Below, piece by piece: positions 12,001 through 23,040 of a stretch of DNA of 64,000 bases. Both the position numbers and the translations under genes were made by a program. The notes below the pieces were generated by a model. The model was not told the DNA's origin. It saw only the letters and a program-made list of their open reading frames with translations, and ran no database searches. How positions within the stretch are numbered: position 1 is the first letter of the stretch; every line of letters begins with the position of its first letter. Source of the stretch: Clusia tigrina (taxonomy: Eukaryota; Arthropoda; Insecta; Diptera; Clusiidae); contig CAKKTE020000115.1 of NCBI GenBank assembly GCA_920105625.2, forward strand, positions 26,200 through 90,199. Reading direction: 5' to 3'.

Positions 12001-12779
12001 GGAGTATTTGGTGGTATCGGATATCTATCGGGAATGGTTACAGAATTTATTTTTCGGTAGTCGATTACCATATGATATTTCTTCTCACCGGAGGTATCCA
12101 TTTTTTTATCGACTATCCAAACGGGAGAGTTATATGGAGATTTGGATTTCCTTATTATCCCATTGGCAAGGAGTTCTTCTACTTGACGTTCGACTTCTCC
12201 TTTTAATGCCATTGGGTAAGGGTATGGCTTAGAATATATTGGTGTATCAGAAGTAGTGCGGATTTCACCCTTAACTAATGTTGTATAGGTGAGTTTTTCA
12301 TACGGATCCGAAAATAAATTTGGACAATGTTTAATAATGTTCTTTAACTTATGCTGTTGTGCCTGTGATAAATGTGGTAACCTTATGCAAACTGTATTAA
12401 CTTCTTGTGAGATTTTTTGTTTTAGAGGTATTTTAGTATTTGGGAATATGGTCATGAAATTTTTGTCGGTGTGAATAGTGGCCTTTAATTCCTTAAGGGT
12501 GTCGTTCCCTATTATTCCGTGGAAGGAGGATAATGTAGGCAAAATATAAAATTTTAGATTGTCTGTTCTTGGGCCGAAAATATTCAAATATGTATGATAC
12601 TTTATTTCTATCTCTCCTGCAACAGAGCAAACTTTAAAAGGGGTTTCGTTCTTAAAAAAATTCCTAATTCTAGTGGATTGAATGTAATTTTTATTCGATC
12701 CTGTATCGATTAAAAATTCTATCTTGTCTCCGCTTCTAGTCGTGTATTCAACACATGGAAGTGAAGACGGACTTATTCT
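11946..12779 (-). pseudogene. Errantivirus protease and RT fingers
   Basis: Start of pol in the -1 frame relative to gag. The protease has FLIDTGSNKNYI at about 12720-12685 and FHGIIGNDTL at about 12525-12495. The RT fingers follow with a spacer, GIIRKSKSPYNSPVWIV and MVIDYRKINS..DRYPIP (about 12065-12017). No start codon is needed, because translation is expected by ribosomal frameshift from gag. The frame ends after the motif A deletion. Confidence 0.88.
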
Positions 12780-14242
12780 AAAAAATTAACATTATCTTTT
12801 TCAGAAAAAATGTTATTTGGATCGTCGTTAGGTTGTATATCATTTTCTTGTTCATTATTTGGACAACTTGCATTAAGATGAAATTCGTTGTGGTTATCTG
12901 GTTCGATTGGATAACCTGTGTATAAATTCGGATAATATTTTGGACAATTTGCATTATAATCGAACTCAATGTTGTTACCTGACTCACTTGGGTAGTCTGT
13001 GTTTAGAAAATAATTGCGTTGTATTTTCCTCGGTGTCGGATGCGTCATCTGACTAACTCCTGAACGCTTTTGAGGGAAATTCTGCTGTGGCCTATTTTGA
13101 TAATTTACTTGTTTTGTTTGTATAGAACTATCGATGTCCATTGGGACCGGTGGCTTGGGTGGTAGGTTGGGTCGATTGTTAAATCCAACAGAATTTGCTT
13201 GGAAATGTCGATTATTTCCAAACCTATTGTAATTTGCTTGTGGTGAGTAATTTTGTTGGAACGGGATAGGTCGGTTATAGTTAAATCTATTATTGAATTG
13301 ATTAAAATGTTGTTGAGATCTATGGGAACGTGGTGGAGGAGGTGGAGCGTACGCTAGTTCTGGATAAAAACGTTGTCCTTTAAAGTTTATTGGTTGCCGT
13401 GGAGGTCGTTGGGGTGTTGGCATGTTAGTAAGGTGTCTGTTTGCGCCGTGCGCATAGTTTAACCTGAAGGTCATATTTTCCAGTTTTTGACAAAGGTGCA
13501 GTGCCTGTGGCAAAGTAGAGGGTTCACGAATACTTAGCAATCGTGGTAAGTCGCCGTTAAGCCCACGAATGAAGGTGTCCAAAGCCTTCTCTCTATAAGA
13601 GTTGGTCATGGCACGAATTGCTTCTTCGCTAATGTCAAGGCATGATATTTTATCAAGGATCAGCGACAGATGCTGATATACCATCTGATAGAATGTCGCT
13701 ATATCCTGGTGACGCTGAGTCAAGGTCGTTAATTGGTACTCAAGTGTACCTATATCCCGCTTGTAGGAATAATGTAGCATCAGACACTTCCTAATTTGTG
13801 GCCAATCTAATGGAGTCCGATAGGATTCCAAAGCCGTGTCGGCATCACCGATAATTTTGTGTCTTATTGTGTGCAGGATTGCAAAATACCTTGGAGTATT
13901 TTGAAAACTTCTGTAAACATCGAGAATTCGGTCTACTGTTTTGCGCCAGGAGTTGAATTCTCCTGGTCGGCCGGAAAATTCCCTCAAGCACTTTACCATG
14001 TCCGGTATCCTGTCAAGTTCGTTAACGTTTGTGGCGTTTACGGTTATTTCTGTATTACGCATGTTCCCATCGTCACTGTTGGTCATGCGATTCATGACTT
14101 GCTGTACTATTTCCAGAATAAATTGAGTGTTTGATAGTTGGGCGTTTGGTTGGGAAGTTTGTGGAGGATTTGGTTGTTGGGAAGTTGGTTGATCAGTTGA
14201 AATTCCTAATCTCCTAAATCCCTCTAGGATTTGTTCCTCCAT
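12773..14242 (-). CDS. Errantivirus Gag, intact
   Basis: A 489-codon open frame from ATG (14240-14242). The N-terminus is Gln/Asn/Pro rich. A capsid-like core (REFSGRPGEFNSWRKTVDRI to LDKISCLD, about residues 90-205) resembles gypsy-group Gag capsids. The C-terminal half is Asn/Pro/Arg/Gln rich with RPPRQP and PPPPPRSHR but has no CCHC knuckle, as in 17.6/297-type errantiviruses, whose basic tail is thought to bind RNA. It ends at the slippery site that links it to pol. The 5' leader (14243-14869) has no other long frame. Confidence 0.87.
   Translation of the reverse strand: MEEQILEGFRRLGISTDQPTSQQPNPPQTSQPNAQLSNTQFILEIVQQVMNRMTNSDDGNMRNTEITVNATNVNELDRIPDMVKCLREFSGRPGEFNSWRKTVDRILDVYRSFQNTPRYFAILHTIRHKIIGDADTALESYRTPLDWPQIRKCLMLHYSYKRDIGTLEYQLTTLTQRHQDIATFYQMVYQHLSLILDKISCLDISEEAIRAMTNSYREKALDTFIRGLNGDLPRLLSIREPSTLPQALHLCQKLENMTFRLNYAHGANRHLTNMPTPQRPPRQPINFKGQRFYPELAYAPPPPPRSHRSQQHFNQFNNRFNYNRPIPFQQNYSPQANYNRFGNNRHFQANSVGFNNRPNLPPKPPVPMDIDSSIQTKQVNYQNRPQQNFPQKRSGVSQMTHPTPRKIQRNYFLNTDYPSESGNNIEFDYNANCPKYYPNLYTGYPIEPDNHNEFHLNASCPNNEQENDIQPNDDPNNIFSEKDNVNFLE
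12779..12785 (-). promoter_or_regulatory. -1 ribosomal frameshift slippery site (T TTT TTA)
   Basis: In the gag frame the last codons read AAT TTT TTA GAA TAA. The heptamer T TTT TTA fits X XXY YYZ with the zero frame correctly placed. A -1 slip gives AGA ATA AGT, exactly the frame of the protease/RT that follows. The gag stop lies four bases past the heptamer (12773-12775). Confidence 0.75.
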
Positions 14243-14869
14243 TTTTATAAATGTTTTATTTATGGTTATTTATAAATATATATAAAAAAAATTAAAATTC
14301 TATCCTTTAATAGTTTACTAATATTCAATAATAAGAAATATTTAATTAATTTGTTTCCTCAAATTTCTTTTCAATAAAAGTTTTCTCAAGCTTTTCACTA
14401 ATATTCGTTTAAAAAAAAAAATTTTTCATTATTTTTCTTAATTCTAATTTTCAATACATTTTTCTCATGAGATATTCCTTCAATTCAATTTCAATTTGCT
14501 TTTACTAATTTGAACACTTTTAAATTTTAATTAATTTCTCTTATTTGATATTTTTTTTAAATTAAATTTTTCTTTCAATGAAATTCTTTCTAAGTCTATT
14601 TTTCAAATTTCCTCTAAGTAAATTTATTTTCTTATTTTTATAACTTACATGAGACAAATTACTGTTAGTCTTAACATTATTATGTCCAGCGGTGGTCTCC
14701 TGGGGTTATTAAGTACGTCGGCTCTGGTCCTTTTTGATGATCTCTACTTGGGGGCCTCTTTACTATTTAATTTCCAAGATCTCCAATTAGTGCGTCTGCT
14801 CAATAGTTTACTTTTTATTTTCAACCTTTTCCTTGAGTGTTTCACTTTTTATGTGCACTGTTACCGCTG

Positions 14870-14887
14870 GTCCCTGCTCGGGCGCCA
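14870..14887 (-). promoter_or_regulatory. Primer-binding site, Lys-tRNA type
   Basis: On the coding strand TGGCGCCCGAGCAGGGAC directly follows the 5' LTR. The TGGCGCCC core is the usual match to the 3' end of Lys tRNAs, which also prime gypsy. The first T may overlap the LTR end. Confidence 0.85.
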
Positions 14888-15355
<468 letters not shown>

Positions 15356-15486
15356 CAAATATACATATAAATATACATATAAAATATTGTATTAGGTTAT
15401 CAGAAAAAAATATATAGTAAATGTATACATATAAAATATTATAGTAGGCTATACAATTTTAGAAGGTAGCTACACTGCCTTCTTCT

Positions 15487-15890
15487 CAAAAGAGGGGAGG
15501 AATGCTGCGAGTCAAGATACGACTACCTACGAGTAGTTGACTCGCGACACAACCCAAGTAGCCTATCGACCGGTTGTAGCTATAATTAATATTACATATA
15601 TGAATTTCCCAGGTGTTACAATTACACAGTGACACAAAAACTAGGGCTAAAATGCACCATTGGCATTTTGTATGAACTGGCTCATTGCGATTATTGTTTT
15701 GGGTCAACACTTGCGTAATTGGAACACCTAAGTAGGTTATAAAAATAATTATGTAGCTAGAATTAAGAATATAAATAAGAGTGGATTAAGAATAAATCGA
15801 AGTTGTATATTTCCGAAAGCGAAACGGTGTGTGTTGTGTTTACGCCGCAGTCGGCAAGTGTTTTACAGGTCTGGCAAGTATTTACAGGTG
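15487..15890 (+). other. Possible solo LTR or LTR remnant
   Basis: A purine run (AGAGGGGAGGAA, 15490-15501) precedes TGCTGCGAGTC. About 270 bases on is a TATA-like TATAAATAAGAG (about 15769) and then AATAAA (about 15792), followed by GT-rich sequence. This resembles tract, LTR start, promoter and polyadenylation signal, but no second copy is in the window. The ORF at 15803-16114 looks like chance. Confidence 0.3.
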
Positions 15891-15929
15891 ACAGGCAGCT
15901 GCAGGGCGCATTGCCAAAGCTAACGCTCG

Positions 15930-16270
15930 GAGAACGCAACACTCCCATGTGGGTTCCATTGAAAGGCTATATTTGCAATGTGGGTGTCTTCTCTACGCAG
16001 AATGTGCCCTATCCAGCTCCACTTGCGTCTTTTAACTTATGTGTCAATCGGCTCGCTATTGGTGAGGCGCCACAGGTCTTCGTTCATGATCGTTGTCGGC
16101 CAGAATCTTCATAGACATTTGTTGACAAAAGTTTGAAGTTGTCGAGTTATTTGTTCTGAGACCAACCATGTTTCAGACCCATTCAACAGAACAGGTTTTA
16201 TGCTGGTGTTAAATATTCGTATTTTGAGGGAATTGGCGGTGCGCAAAAGACGGTCACTCAGAGGATTAAC
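15930..16270 (-). pseudogene. LINE reverse transcriptase C-terminal fragment
   Basis: On the minus strand: LKIRIFNTSIKPVLLNGSETW, then LQTFVNKCL, FWPTTIMNEDLWRLTN and KRRKWSWIGHILRRE. This block order (IFN..K..LLxGxETW, NEDLW, KWxWIGHxLR) is the post-RT tail of an RTE- or CR1-like insect non-LTR element. One TAA interrupts it at about 16061. It stops abruptly at about 16270, where BEL protease sequence begins on the other strand. Confidence 0.7.
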
Positions 16271-16560
16271 GTCAAGATGCAATCCACTAGTGGCAATTTC
16301 ACAACTAATTTGGAAGCATTTGTACTTCAAAACATTATTTCCGCTGAACCAAGTAATCAATTTGATACTTCAAATTGGAAAATCCCGGCCAACATACAAT
16401 TGGCAGATCCGAAATTTTGCAAGCAAGACAAAATTGACGGCTTGCTGGGTGCCGAATTTTACCTGAGTCTCTTGGCACCTGGTCATATAAAGATGATGAA
16501 TAATGGCCTGATTCTCCAAAACACAAATTTGGAGCGTCTGAACCATCGACGCAATCATTG
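16271..16560 (+). pseudogene. BEL 1 protease C-terminal part
   Basis: The frame reads PANIQLADPKFCKQDKIDGLLGAEF, then LLAPGHIKM (about 16385-16495), the second half of the DUF1758-type BEL protease. The catalytic Asp half is absent because the element is truncated. A stop at 16559-16561 and a frame offset separate it from the RT. Confidence 0.75.
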
Positions 16561-18342
16561 ACATGTGCAGTGTTCGGGATGAAAACAAACACCGATAGCA
16601 GGGATGGTCCACTGGTCGAGGCAATTGAAAAATTATGGAAGATGGATGAAGTCGAAACAATTGGGAAGCGCATGTCACCAGAAGAACAACAGTGCGAAAC
16701 ACACTTCACCCAGAATATGCGCAAAAATGACCTGAGACGCTTCATCGTAAAATTGCCATTTCTTGAAAATCCAACAGCTTTGGAAGAATCAAGACTAATG
16801 GCTCATAATCGATTCTTTGGCCTCGAACAGCGACTTCAGAGAAAGGTGGAGCTGCGAAAACAATATGTGGAGTTCATGAGAGAATACGAAAGATTGGGAC
16901 ACATGAAGAAGGTGAAGCTTGACTCAATGCTGTCTCCTAACTACTTCCTTTATAATCATTGTGTTCTCAAACCCGATAGCACAACAACCAAATTGCGAGT
17001 GGTGTTCGACGCATCCGCCAAAACCACGACAGGATATTCATTGAACGATTTAATGTATACCGGGCCCACAGTTCAAAGTGAACTATTTTCAATACTGCTA
17101 CGCTTTCGATTGCCACGCTTTGTGTTTACGACCGATATCGAAAAGATGTGTCGGCAGATCATAATACATCCAGAAGATCGACGTTATCAAGTCATCGTAT
17201 GGAGGGAGGATCCAACAGCCAACATTGGGTACTATAAACTAAACACCGTTACATATGGAACACGGGCAGCACCGTACCTAGCAACCAAATGTCTGCAACA
17301 AATCGCTAACGACAACATGATAAGTCATCCTTTGGGAGCAAAAATGTTACATGACAATTTTTATGTGGATGATGCACTTGGAGGATCAGATAGTCTGGCT
17401 ACTGCCATAGAAATGCAACAACAGCTGATAAAAATGCTAAGCACACATGCATTTAGTTTGCGAAAATGGTGTGCAAATCATCCCCAACTATTAACAAATA
17501 TGCCACAAGGTAACCAAGAAGTGAATTTAGATTTTTCTAATGACACTAATGAGCCAATAAAAACGCGGGGGTTATTGTGGTTGCCGAAAGTGGATGTATT
17601 CTGTGTCAGATCAACGCTGGATCCTGTGCGGGTTATCACTAAACGAACGGTCAGCTCCGATCTAGCACGACTGTTTGATCCACTTGGACTACTGGCACCG
17701 GTGATCGTCAAGGCCAAAATATTCACACAGCATCTACGGCAAATAAAGTTGTCCTGGGATCTGGCTCTACCATCAGATCTCAACGCTACATGGACGCCAT
17801 TCAGAGAAAATTTTAACCACTTAAACAATCTCCGCATAGCCAGACACATATTCAAGGGAGAACTATCATCATCAACACAACTACACATCTTTACTGATGC
17901 TTCTGAAAGAGCCTTCGGCGCGGCAGCATACGTACGAGCAACGCTAAAGGATGGAAAGATAATGCTGCGGTTATTATGCGCCACAACCCGTGTTGCACCA
18001 CTAAAAACACAAAATCTGCCTCTATTAGAACTTTGTGCCGCACTAGTAGGTGCCCAACTCGCAGCTCGGGTAAAAACAGATAGTCAGATAGAGGATAAAC
18101 CAATCTTCTTTTGGACCAATTCAAAAGTTGTGCTTCATTGGATAAATGCACAATCATCAGCATACAAAACTTTTCTGGCAAATAGAGTAGCAAAAATTCA
18201 AATGTTAACTCTACCCGATCAAAGGCGACATGTCAGTTCAAAGGAAAATCCAGCAGATTTACTGTCAAGAGGATGTTCAGCAAAGACATTGGCTGACAGT
18301 GCAGTCCAAATGTGCAGAAGTGCAGCTGCAAATTCCGTCTGA
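16558..18342 (+). CDS. BEL 1 reverse transcriptase and RNase H, open
   Basis: 594 uninterrupted codons; the first codon is not ATG and the domain is part of a larger Pol. Features in order: an N-terminal spacer, PNYFLYNHCVLKPDS, LRVVFDASAKT, motif A FTTDIEKMCRQI (about 17131-17166), GTRAAPYLATKCL, catalytic NFYVDDALGG (about 17356-17385), RLFDPLGLLAPV, and the Pao-type RNase H with IFTDASERAFGAAAY, LPLLELCAAL, WTNSKVVLHWI and NPADLLSRG. The YVDD core and the PLGLLAPV block are diagnostic of BEL/Pao. No lesion is visible inside the domain. Confidence 0.9.
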   Translation: MTCAVFGMKTNTDSRDGPLVEAIEKLWKMDEVETIGKRMSPEEQQCETHFTQNMRKNDLRRFIVKLPFLENPTALEESRLMAHNRFFGLEQRLQRKVELRKQYVEFMREYERLGHMKKVKLDSMLSPNYFLYNHCVLKPDSTTTKLRVVFDASAKTTTGYSLNDLMYTGPTVQSELFSILLRFRLPRFVFTTDIEKMCRQIIIHPEDRRYQVIVWREDPTANIGYYKLNTVTYGTRAAPYLATKCLQQIANDNMISHPLGAKMLHDNFYVDDALGGSDSLATAIEMQQQLIKMLSTHAFSLRKWCANHPQLLTNMPQGNQEVNLDFSNDTNEPIKTRGLLWLPKVDVFCVRSTLDPVRVITKRTVSSDLARLFDPLGLLAPVIVKAKIFTQHLRQIKLSWDLALPSDLNATWTPFRENFNHLNNLRIARHIFKGELSSSTQLHIFTDASERAFGAAAYVRATLKDGKIMLRLLCATTRVAPLKTQNLPLLELCAALVGAQLAARVKTDSQIEDKPIFFWTNSKVVLHWINAQSSAYKTFLANRVAKIQMLTLPDQRRHVSSKENPADLLSRGCSAKTLADSAVQMCRSAAANSV

Positions 18343-19062
18343 CATCGAAAAGAAAAAGGAAACAGCCATTTCATTGCTCACTGGGTCAGATAACACAATT
18401 TAAGTAAATGGAGAATGGATTTATCAAATAAACCATCGAATCTCGTTTGTCACACTTAAAAGAATCATTGGATATGTCTTACGATTTATAAATAACACAA
18501 AGAACAAACGGAATTTTAGAGTAAAAACCATCACTTTAACAACAGTCGAACAGGATCATGCACTAGCAGCCATCGTCAAAACCATTCAGGCAAGTGACTT
18601 CAAAGATGAAATCCAAAATCTGAAACAACACAGTGAAATCAAAATTAGCAGTGGCATCAGCAACTTATCACCATTTTTAGATGACATGAACATTGTTCGA
18701 GTGCGGGGACGATTAGAAGCTGCTGCACTGCCATTCGGTGCTAAACACTCTTCATTAACGTGCATGAGGAGAACAAGCACTGTGGTCCTCAAGCCATGCT
18801 GGGAACCTTAAGGCAACGATTTTGGACAATAAAGGGAAAAACAACAGGTCGATCGACTGTTCAGCATTGTATCCGACGCAATAAAGCTCTCCCTCAATTC
18901 GCACAACAAATGATGGGACAGCTGCCAGCTACAAGAGTGACACCAGCTCGACCATTCATTAACACTGGTGTTGATTACGCTGGACCTTTGTGCATTATAA
19001 GGTCCGAGGAAAGAAGCCAACCAAAGCGTACCTACCTGTATTCTGTTGCTTTGCCTCTATAG
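18343..19062 (+). pseudogene. BEL 1 integrase N-terminal part (broken)
   Basis: After RNase H the frame is lost. A spacer resumes with VRGRLEAAALPFGAKH (about 18695-18745), then in another frame VHEENKHCGPQAMLGTLRQRFW, a Zn-binding half-motif, and INTGVDYAGPL with the first catalytic Asp (about 18957-18990). Part of the spacer before the zinc domain is missing, and the second Cys of the expected CxxC is Arg (HCIRRNKA). The frame shifts again near 19015. Confidence 0.75.
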
Positions 19063-19889
19063 CTGTTCATCTGGAGTTGGTAACGGATCTGTCAACAGAA
19101 GCGTTTATTGGAACCCTCAAAAGATTCATAAGTCGAAGGGGTCGCTGCCAAAACCTATATAGTGATAACGCTACCAACTTCGTAGGAGCAAGAAATCAAT
19201 TGACAGAGTTATCATCAGCACTCCATTCATCAAGCACTCAAGACAAAATTGAAAAAACATGCAGTGAAAAAGGAATACAGTTCCATTTCATGCCTCCCAG
19301 ATCCCCACATTTCGGAGGACTGTGGGAAGCAGCTGTTAAATCTGCGAAACATCTTCTACTAAGAAGTGTCGCATCAGCTTCATTGACTTATGAAGAATTG
19401 GAAACTGTAATTGTGGAAATAGAAGCCATACTAAATTTCCGGCCACTAATGCCACTATCATCGGACCCTTCGGATTTAACAGCACTTACGCCAGGTCACC
19501 TCCTCATAGAAGAAGCACTCACCGCCAATGAATATCTGAATGAACTCCAACAACGACACAAGTGGATAAGACAGAGAGATAACATCAAACTCGGCGACAT
19601 GGTGATCATCAAAGAAGACAATGTTCCTGTTATGCAGTACAGAGGCACAGAAGGAACATACATTCCAGACATTCATATCGATAGCTCTTCAATTTTCGCT
19701 CATGACATCAAACGTTCAACGTATTCACTCATAAATGTTCTTACAAATGTTCATCATGGACAGATCAGTCGTCAGTTGTTATCACCACAGCAGCTTAATG
19801 ATGAAATCTTAAAAATCACAGCACATTTGTCACCAGCAATGCAAATACCAGGTTATCAAAGCAACATCCTACAAGTTGATGAAAGTTAA
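18990..19889 (+). pseudogene. BEL 1 integrase core and C-terminal part
   Basis: Continues the integrase: AIVHLELV-like AVHLELVTDLSTEAF, SDNATNFVGA with the second Asp (about 19162), and SPHFGGLWEAAVKSAK with the Glu (about 19300-19350). Then EAILNFRPLMPLS, LTPGHLLI and the C-terminal RQRDNIKLGDMVIIKEDNVP. These are standard BEL/Pao integrase blocks. The following sequence lacks the usual PxxWPLGR block and runs into env. Confidence 0.85.
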
Positions 19890-20834
19890 GGCAGCAATAA
19901 CAGAGAAACACGCAATCTTTCAGATAACTGTGCCGCTAACCAGTTTGAACCATTTTAACTTGTACCGATTAATACCAATTCCAACAAGAATAAATAACAC
20001 TATGGTAGCAATAAAATTATCTACAACAATTCTGGCGATCAACATCGAGATCAGTATTTTCCTACCACGATTGAAACTCTGCAGTCTTGTTTCAGAATGG
20101 AAAACGAATTATATCTTTGTGGCAACAAGCAACCTATATACAACAAGGGATCAGAAATATGTGCCTGCGAGGTCAGTTTACTCAAAAATGAAACCAGATC
20201 CCACTGTAAACTTGAGCATAGCGGAGATCATGTGTGGACACAAACCAATGAAAGAAATAAATGGATATTCGCTCTGGCAACTCCAATTCAAGTAACAGCA
20301 GTATGTAATAACCAGGTCTCGCAAAAATCACTGGAAGGGTCCGGATTTCTCGAGCTGACGGCAGGATATGTACTAAAATATCAACTCTTAACTATAACAA
20401 GGAACCAGATAGTATCATGATTTACGAGCACTTCCTACACTGCAGTTTGACACGGTGTTAATATAAACATAACAAAACCAGCATCACTTCTAGTCTTGGA
20501 CACCACAAAGATTGATTATGAACCACAACTAAAGGAATTGTCAAGGCTGCAGGAAATTTTGGAAACACACGAAATCAGCGACCTTCCAAACAAACTGCAA
20601 ATCCATCAATATCATAGCTTTGCAGTGGGTTATTCGACCTTGGTCTTAAGTATTGTCATCATCATGGTAATCTTCATCAGATACAAGCAGCAAGAGAAGC
20701 AGCGTGGAGTAGCTCAATCAACGGCTTCGCAAGCAAACTCACCACTAGAGGAAATCCCACTGTCAGAGGCAACTCCAGACGCCCCACAACAATCAGCGCC
20801 GCAGTACTCTCGTAGCTTCTGCGTGGACCTGTAG
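19876..20834 (+). pseudogene. BEL 1 envelope-like gene (frameshifted)
   Basis: A third gene after integrase. The N-terminal part reads IFQITVPLTSLNHFNLYRLIPIPTR. The frame changes near 20095, after which ELYLCGNKQPIYNKG, ICACEVSLLKNETRSHC and further Cys residues follow to 20420. A third open part (20496-20834) has a coiled helix, a membrane anchor (STLVLSIVIIMVIFIRY, about 20630-20680) and a Gln/Ser/Pro-rich tail. Envelope-type genes occur in several insect BEL lineages. It is split in at least three pieces here. Confidence 0.7.
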
Positions 20835-20860
20835 ACTTGATTGTTGAACATTCGTTCAAC

Positions 20861-21433
20861 GCGGGGGAGAATGTTAATGTACATATATTTTAATTCGACA
20901 TTTTTAAGTTTCGTTTAATACTGCAATTTTGATTTCCGTTCAATTTATTCTTTGCGTCAATAATAACAGAAGTTCGTTGCACTTTGCATAACAACAGTTT
21001 AAATTCTCTTGCACATTAAGCAGACGGAAATTCGACACATTTGTTTGTTGTTTTTAGTCTCATGATAATATGCTACTCTAGCATATATGTTGTGCAACGT
21101 GCATCGAACCACAGTATTGCTGATCATATGTATTATTTGTATTGATTTTAACATGTAAATTTTGTATAAAAACGCAAGCAATGATTTAATAAAGTCAGTT
21201 AAAAATTATAACTCTAAAGAACAATTATTGAATTATTATTTCTTCGTGGTTTTCTAGTTCAAGTACTAGAAGGTCAGTTTAAATTAACTTCAATTTTGTT
21301 TCGTCGTGAATTTTCAGTTCAAGTTCAAACCTCACATTCAGATTAAATTCTTGAATTATTTAATCATCGTGATTTCCCAGTTCAAGTACTGGAAATTCAA
21401 AACACAAATTCAAAACGGAATTTTGAATTAACA
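20861..21433 (+). repeat. BEL 1 polypurine tract and 3' LTR
   Basis: GCGGGGGAGAA (20861-20871) precedes TGTTAATGTACATA. The LTR runs to about 21433 (GAATTAACA), an end shared with the BEL 2 5' LTR. TATA-like TGTATAAAA is at about 21164, AATAAA at about 21188 and a TCAGTT initiator-like site next to it. The 3' half contains three diverged copies of a roughly 65-base unit around CAGTTCAAGTACT (about 21247-21400). Confidence 0.75.
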
Positions 21434-23040
21434 TAGGGTTTACTAGAACTGCGGAGTGGGCAAACATTAGTACCACAGAGACCGAAAAATTGATCTAATC
21501 AATGTCAAAATGTTTAGCAGAGGTGGTTAAAAGAAAGGGTTACCCAACATGTTACTAAATAATATTTTTTTTATATTAATTTTGAAAATTATTGTTAGCT
21601 TTTCCTTTCATTCATATTTTGTACGTAGACTTTTTCTGCATTGAATTTCGCTCTTTTAAGATTTAGGTTCAGTTATTTTTTGTTTGTTGTTGTTTTTGCC
21701 CAATTTTCTTTTTCAAATATACAGTAAACCAAAAAGACTATGAGACTGCATCAACAAAATTTTAAAAAATTATCCTGAAATTGCATGTAGGCTTTTTCGG
21801 CTAAGTGTATATTTTTAAAAAGTCCTGTATACTTTATGCGTAAATGCACCTTGTAGCGCATTCGATTCTGGAACTATTCCTACATTGAAAGTCTTTCGTT
21901 AATTTATTTCTTTCTATCATGCTAAACGATAAGTTTTCAATGATGTAAGAGCTTCAAAACTAAAGTAATCCTTTTTCCCTTGTATTGGAATATTCTGAAA
22001 AGAATCGAAAACGTGTTAAAAGACCTCTACGGCTAAAAAATCAGATTAGTTGTCAATTGATAACGGCAATAATAATAAGATATTGAGAAACAGAAGTAAA
22101 ACTTGATCAACTATTGCACTAAATGAAATTACGTTCATTTCTGCTTTAGTGCTTTTATGATAAATTACTTTATTAAACCAAAAATATGAAACAAAGACTT
22201 TTTGTAATACGATCTATAGTAGTATTCTAACTATTAGCAATAAACCAATTTCCTTAACATTATACTTGGCTACATCTGTCGAGATAAATGCTAAAACAAA
22301 AGAGTAAAACTGTGCAGAGAAAGTATTGGCAACAAATATGAAATCTTTGGAGCGTATAATGTAGTCTTATCACCCACGAATTTCTTGCTCATAAATGATA
22401 AGTGCCAATCCTTGCGTAACAGTTTAAATGAATCAACCAGGACAGTACTTCTGCAATATTACATTTAATTGCAAACAATGTTACATTTTGAATTTTCCTG
22501 TTAAAAGTCAATCAAAAAATTTTAAATTAACAAAAATTAACAATTGCATTAAATAACAGCATTATTAGGGGGCCAATTTCGTATTCCATTTTGTTGTGTA
22601 TTTGTGGCATTGCAGTTTTGGCTTTTACAGAATTCTATTTTTCAGATAAAGTTTTTCACGAATTACTTGAAAATAATGGACATTGTAATGAAAATATAGA
22701 AAATAGTTCCTTTATTAGTGTAATGCTGGTTGGGACTGTTGCGGATGGGTTTTCAGCTAGCGGTAAATTATATGAATCTTTCCCCCTTCCTGATCAAAAC
22801 ATCGTGATTCACGAGAGTTTTTTTAGGGTATTCAAAGTTATGTTTACTCGTCAACTCTGAATGAACTAGCGGATAATTAAACTATCCGTATTATTTACTT
22901 GGGTTCAACGACAAATCGATATCGAAGGCAACTGTGAAGCAAAGAAATTTCCAAGATGAGGTAACTCTATATTGATAACGAAATTCAAAGCATCAGCTGG
23001 AACTCCGCTGACCACTTATAGATTTTTCATTAGTTGTAAG
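21434..23040. other. Unassigned AT-rich region
   Basis: No recognisable gene. The only open frame of note is 22591-22860 (89 codons from a TTG, no ATG), with a hydrophobic start and SVMLVGTVADGFSASG. I do not recognise it and it has no partner genes. Confidence 0.5.

Larger units (their letters stand above)
16271..21433 (+). mobile_element. BEL/Pao retrotransposon 1, 5' truncated
   Basis: Order: protease end, RT, RNase H, integrase, env, polypurine tract, 3' LTR. The gag and 5' LTR are missing and replaced by the antisense LINE fragment. The RT/RNase H frame is fully open, while integrase and env carry frame changes. Confidence 0.88.

Noticed and set aside
15803..16114. 103-codon plus-strand open frame
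   Set aside because: Its second half is antisense to the LINE tail fragment, its first half lies in LTR-like sequence.
22591..22860. 89-codon open frame considered as a small gene
   Set aside because: Starts at TTG with no ATG, no motif recognised and no neighbours; kept only as a remark.
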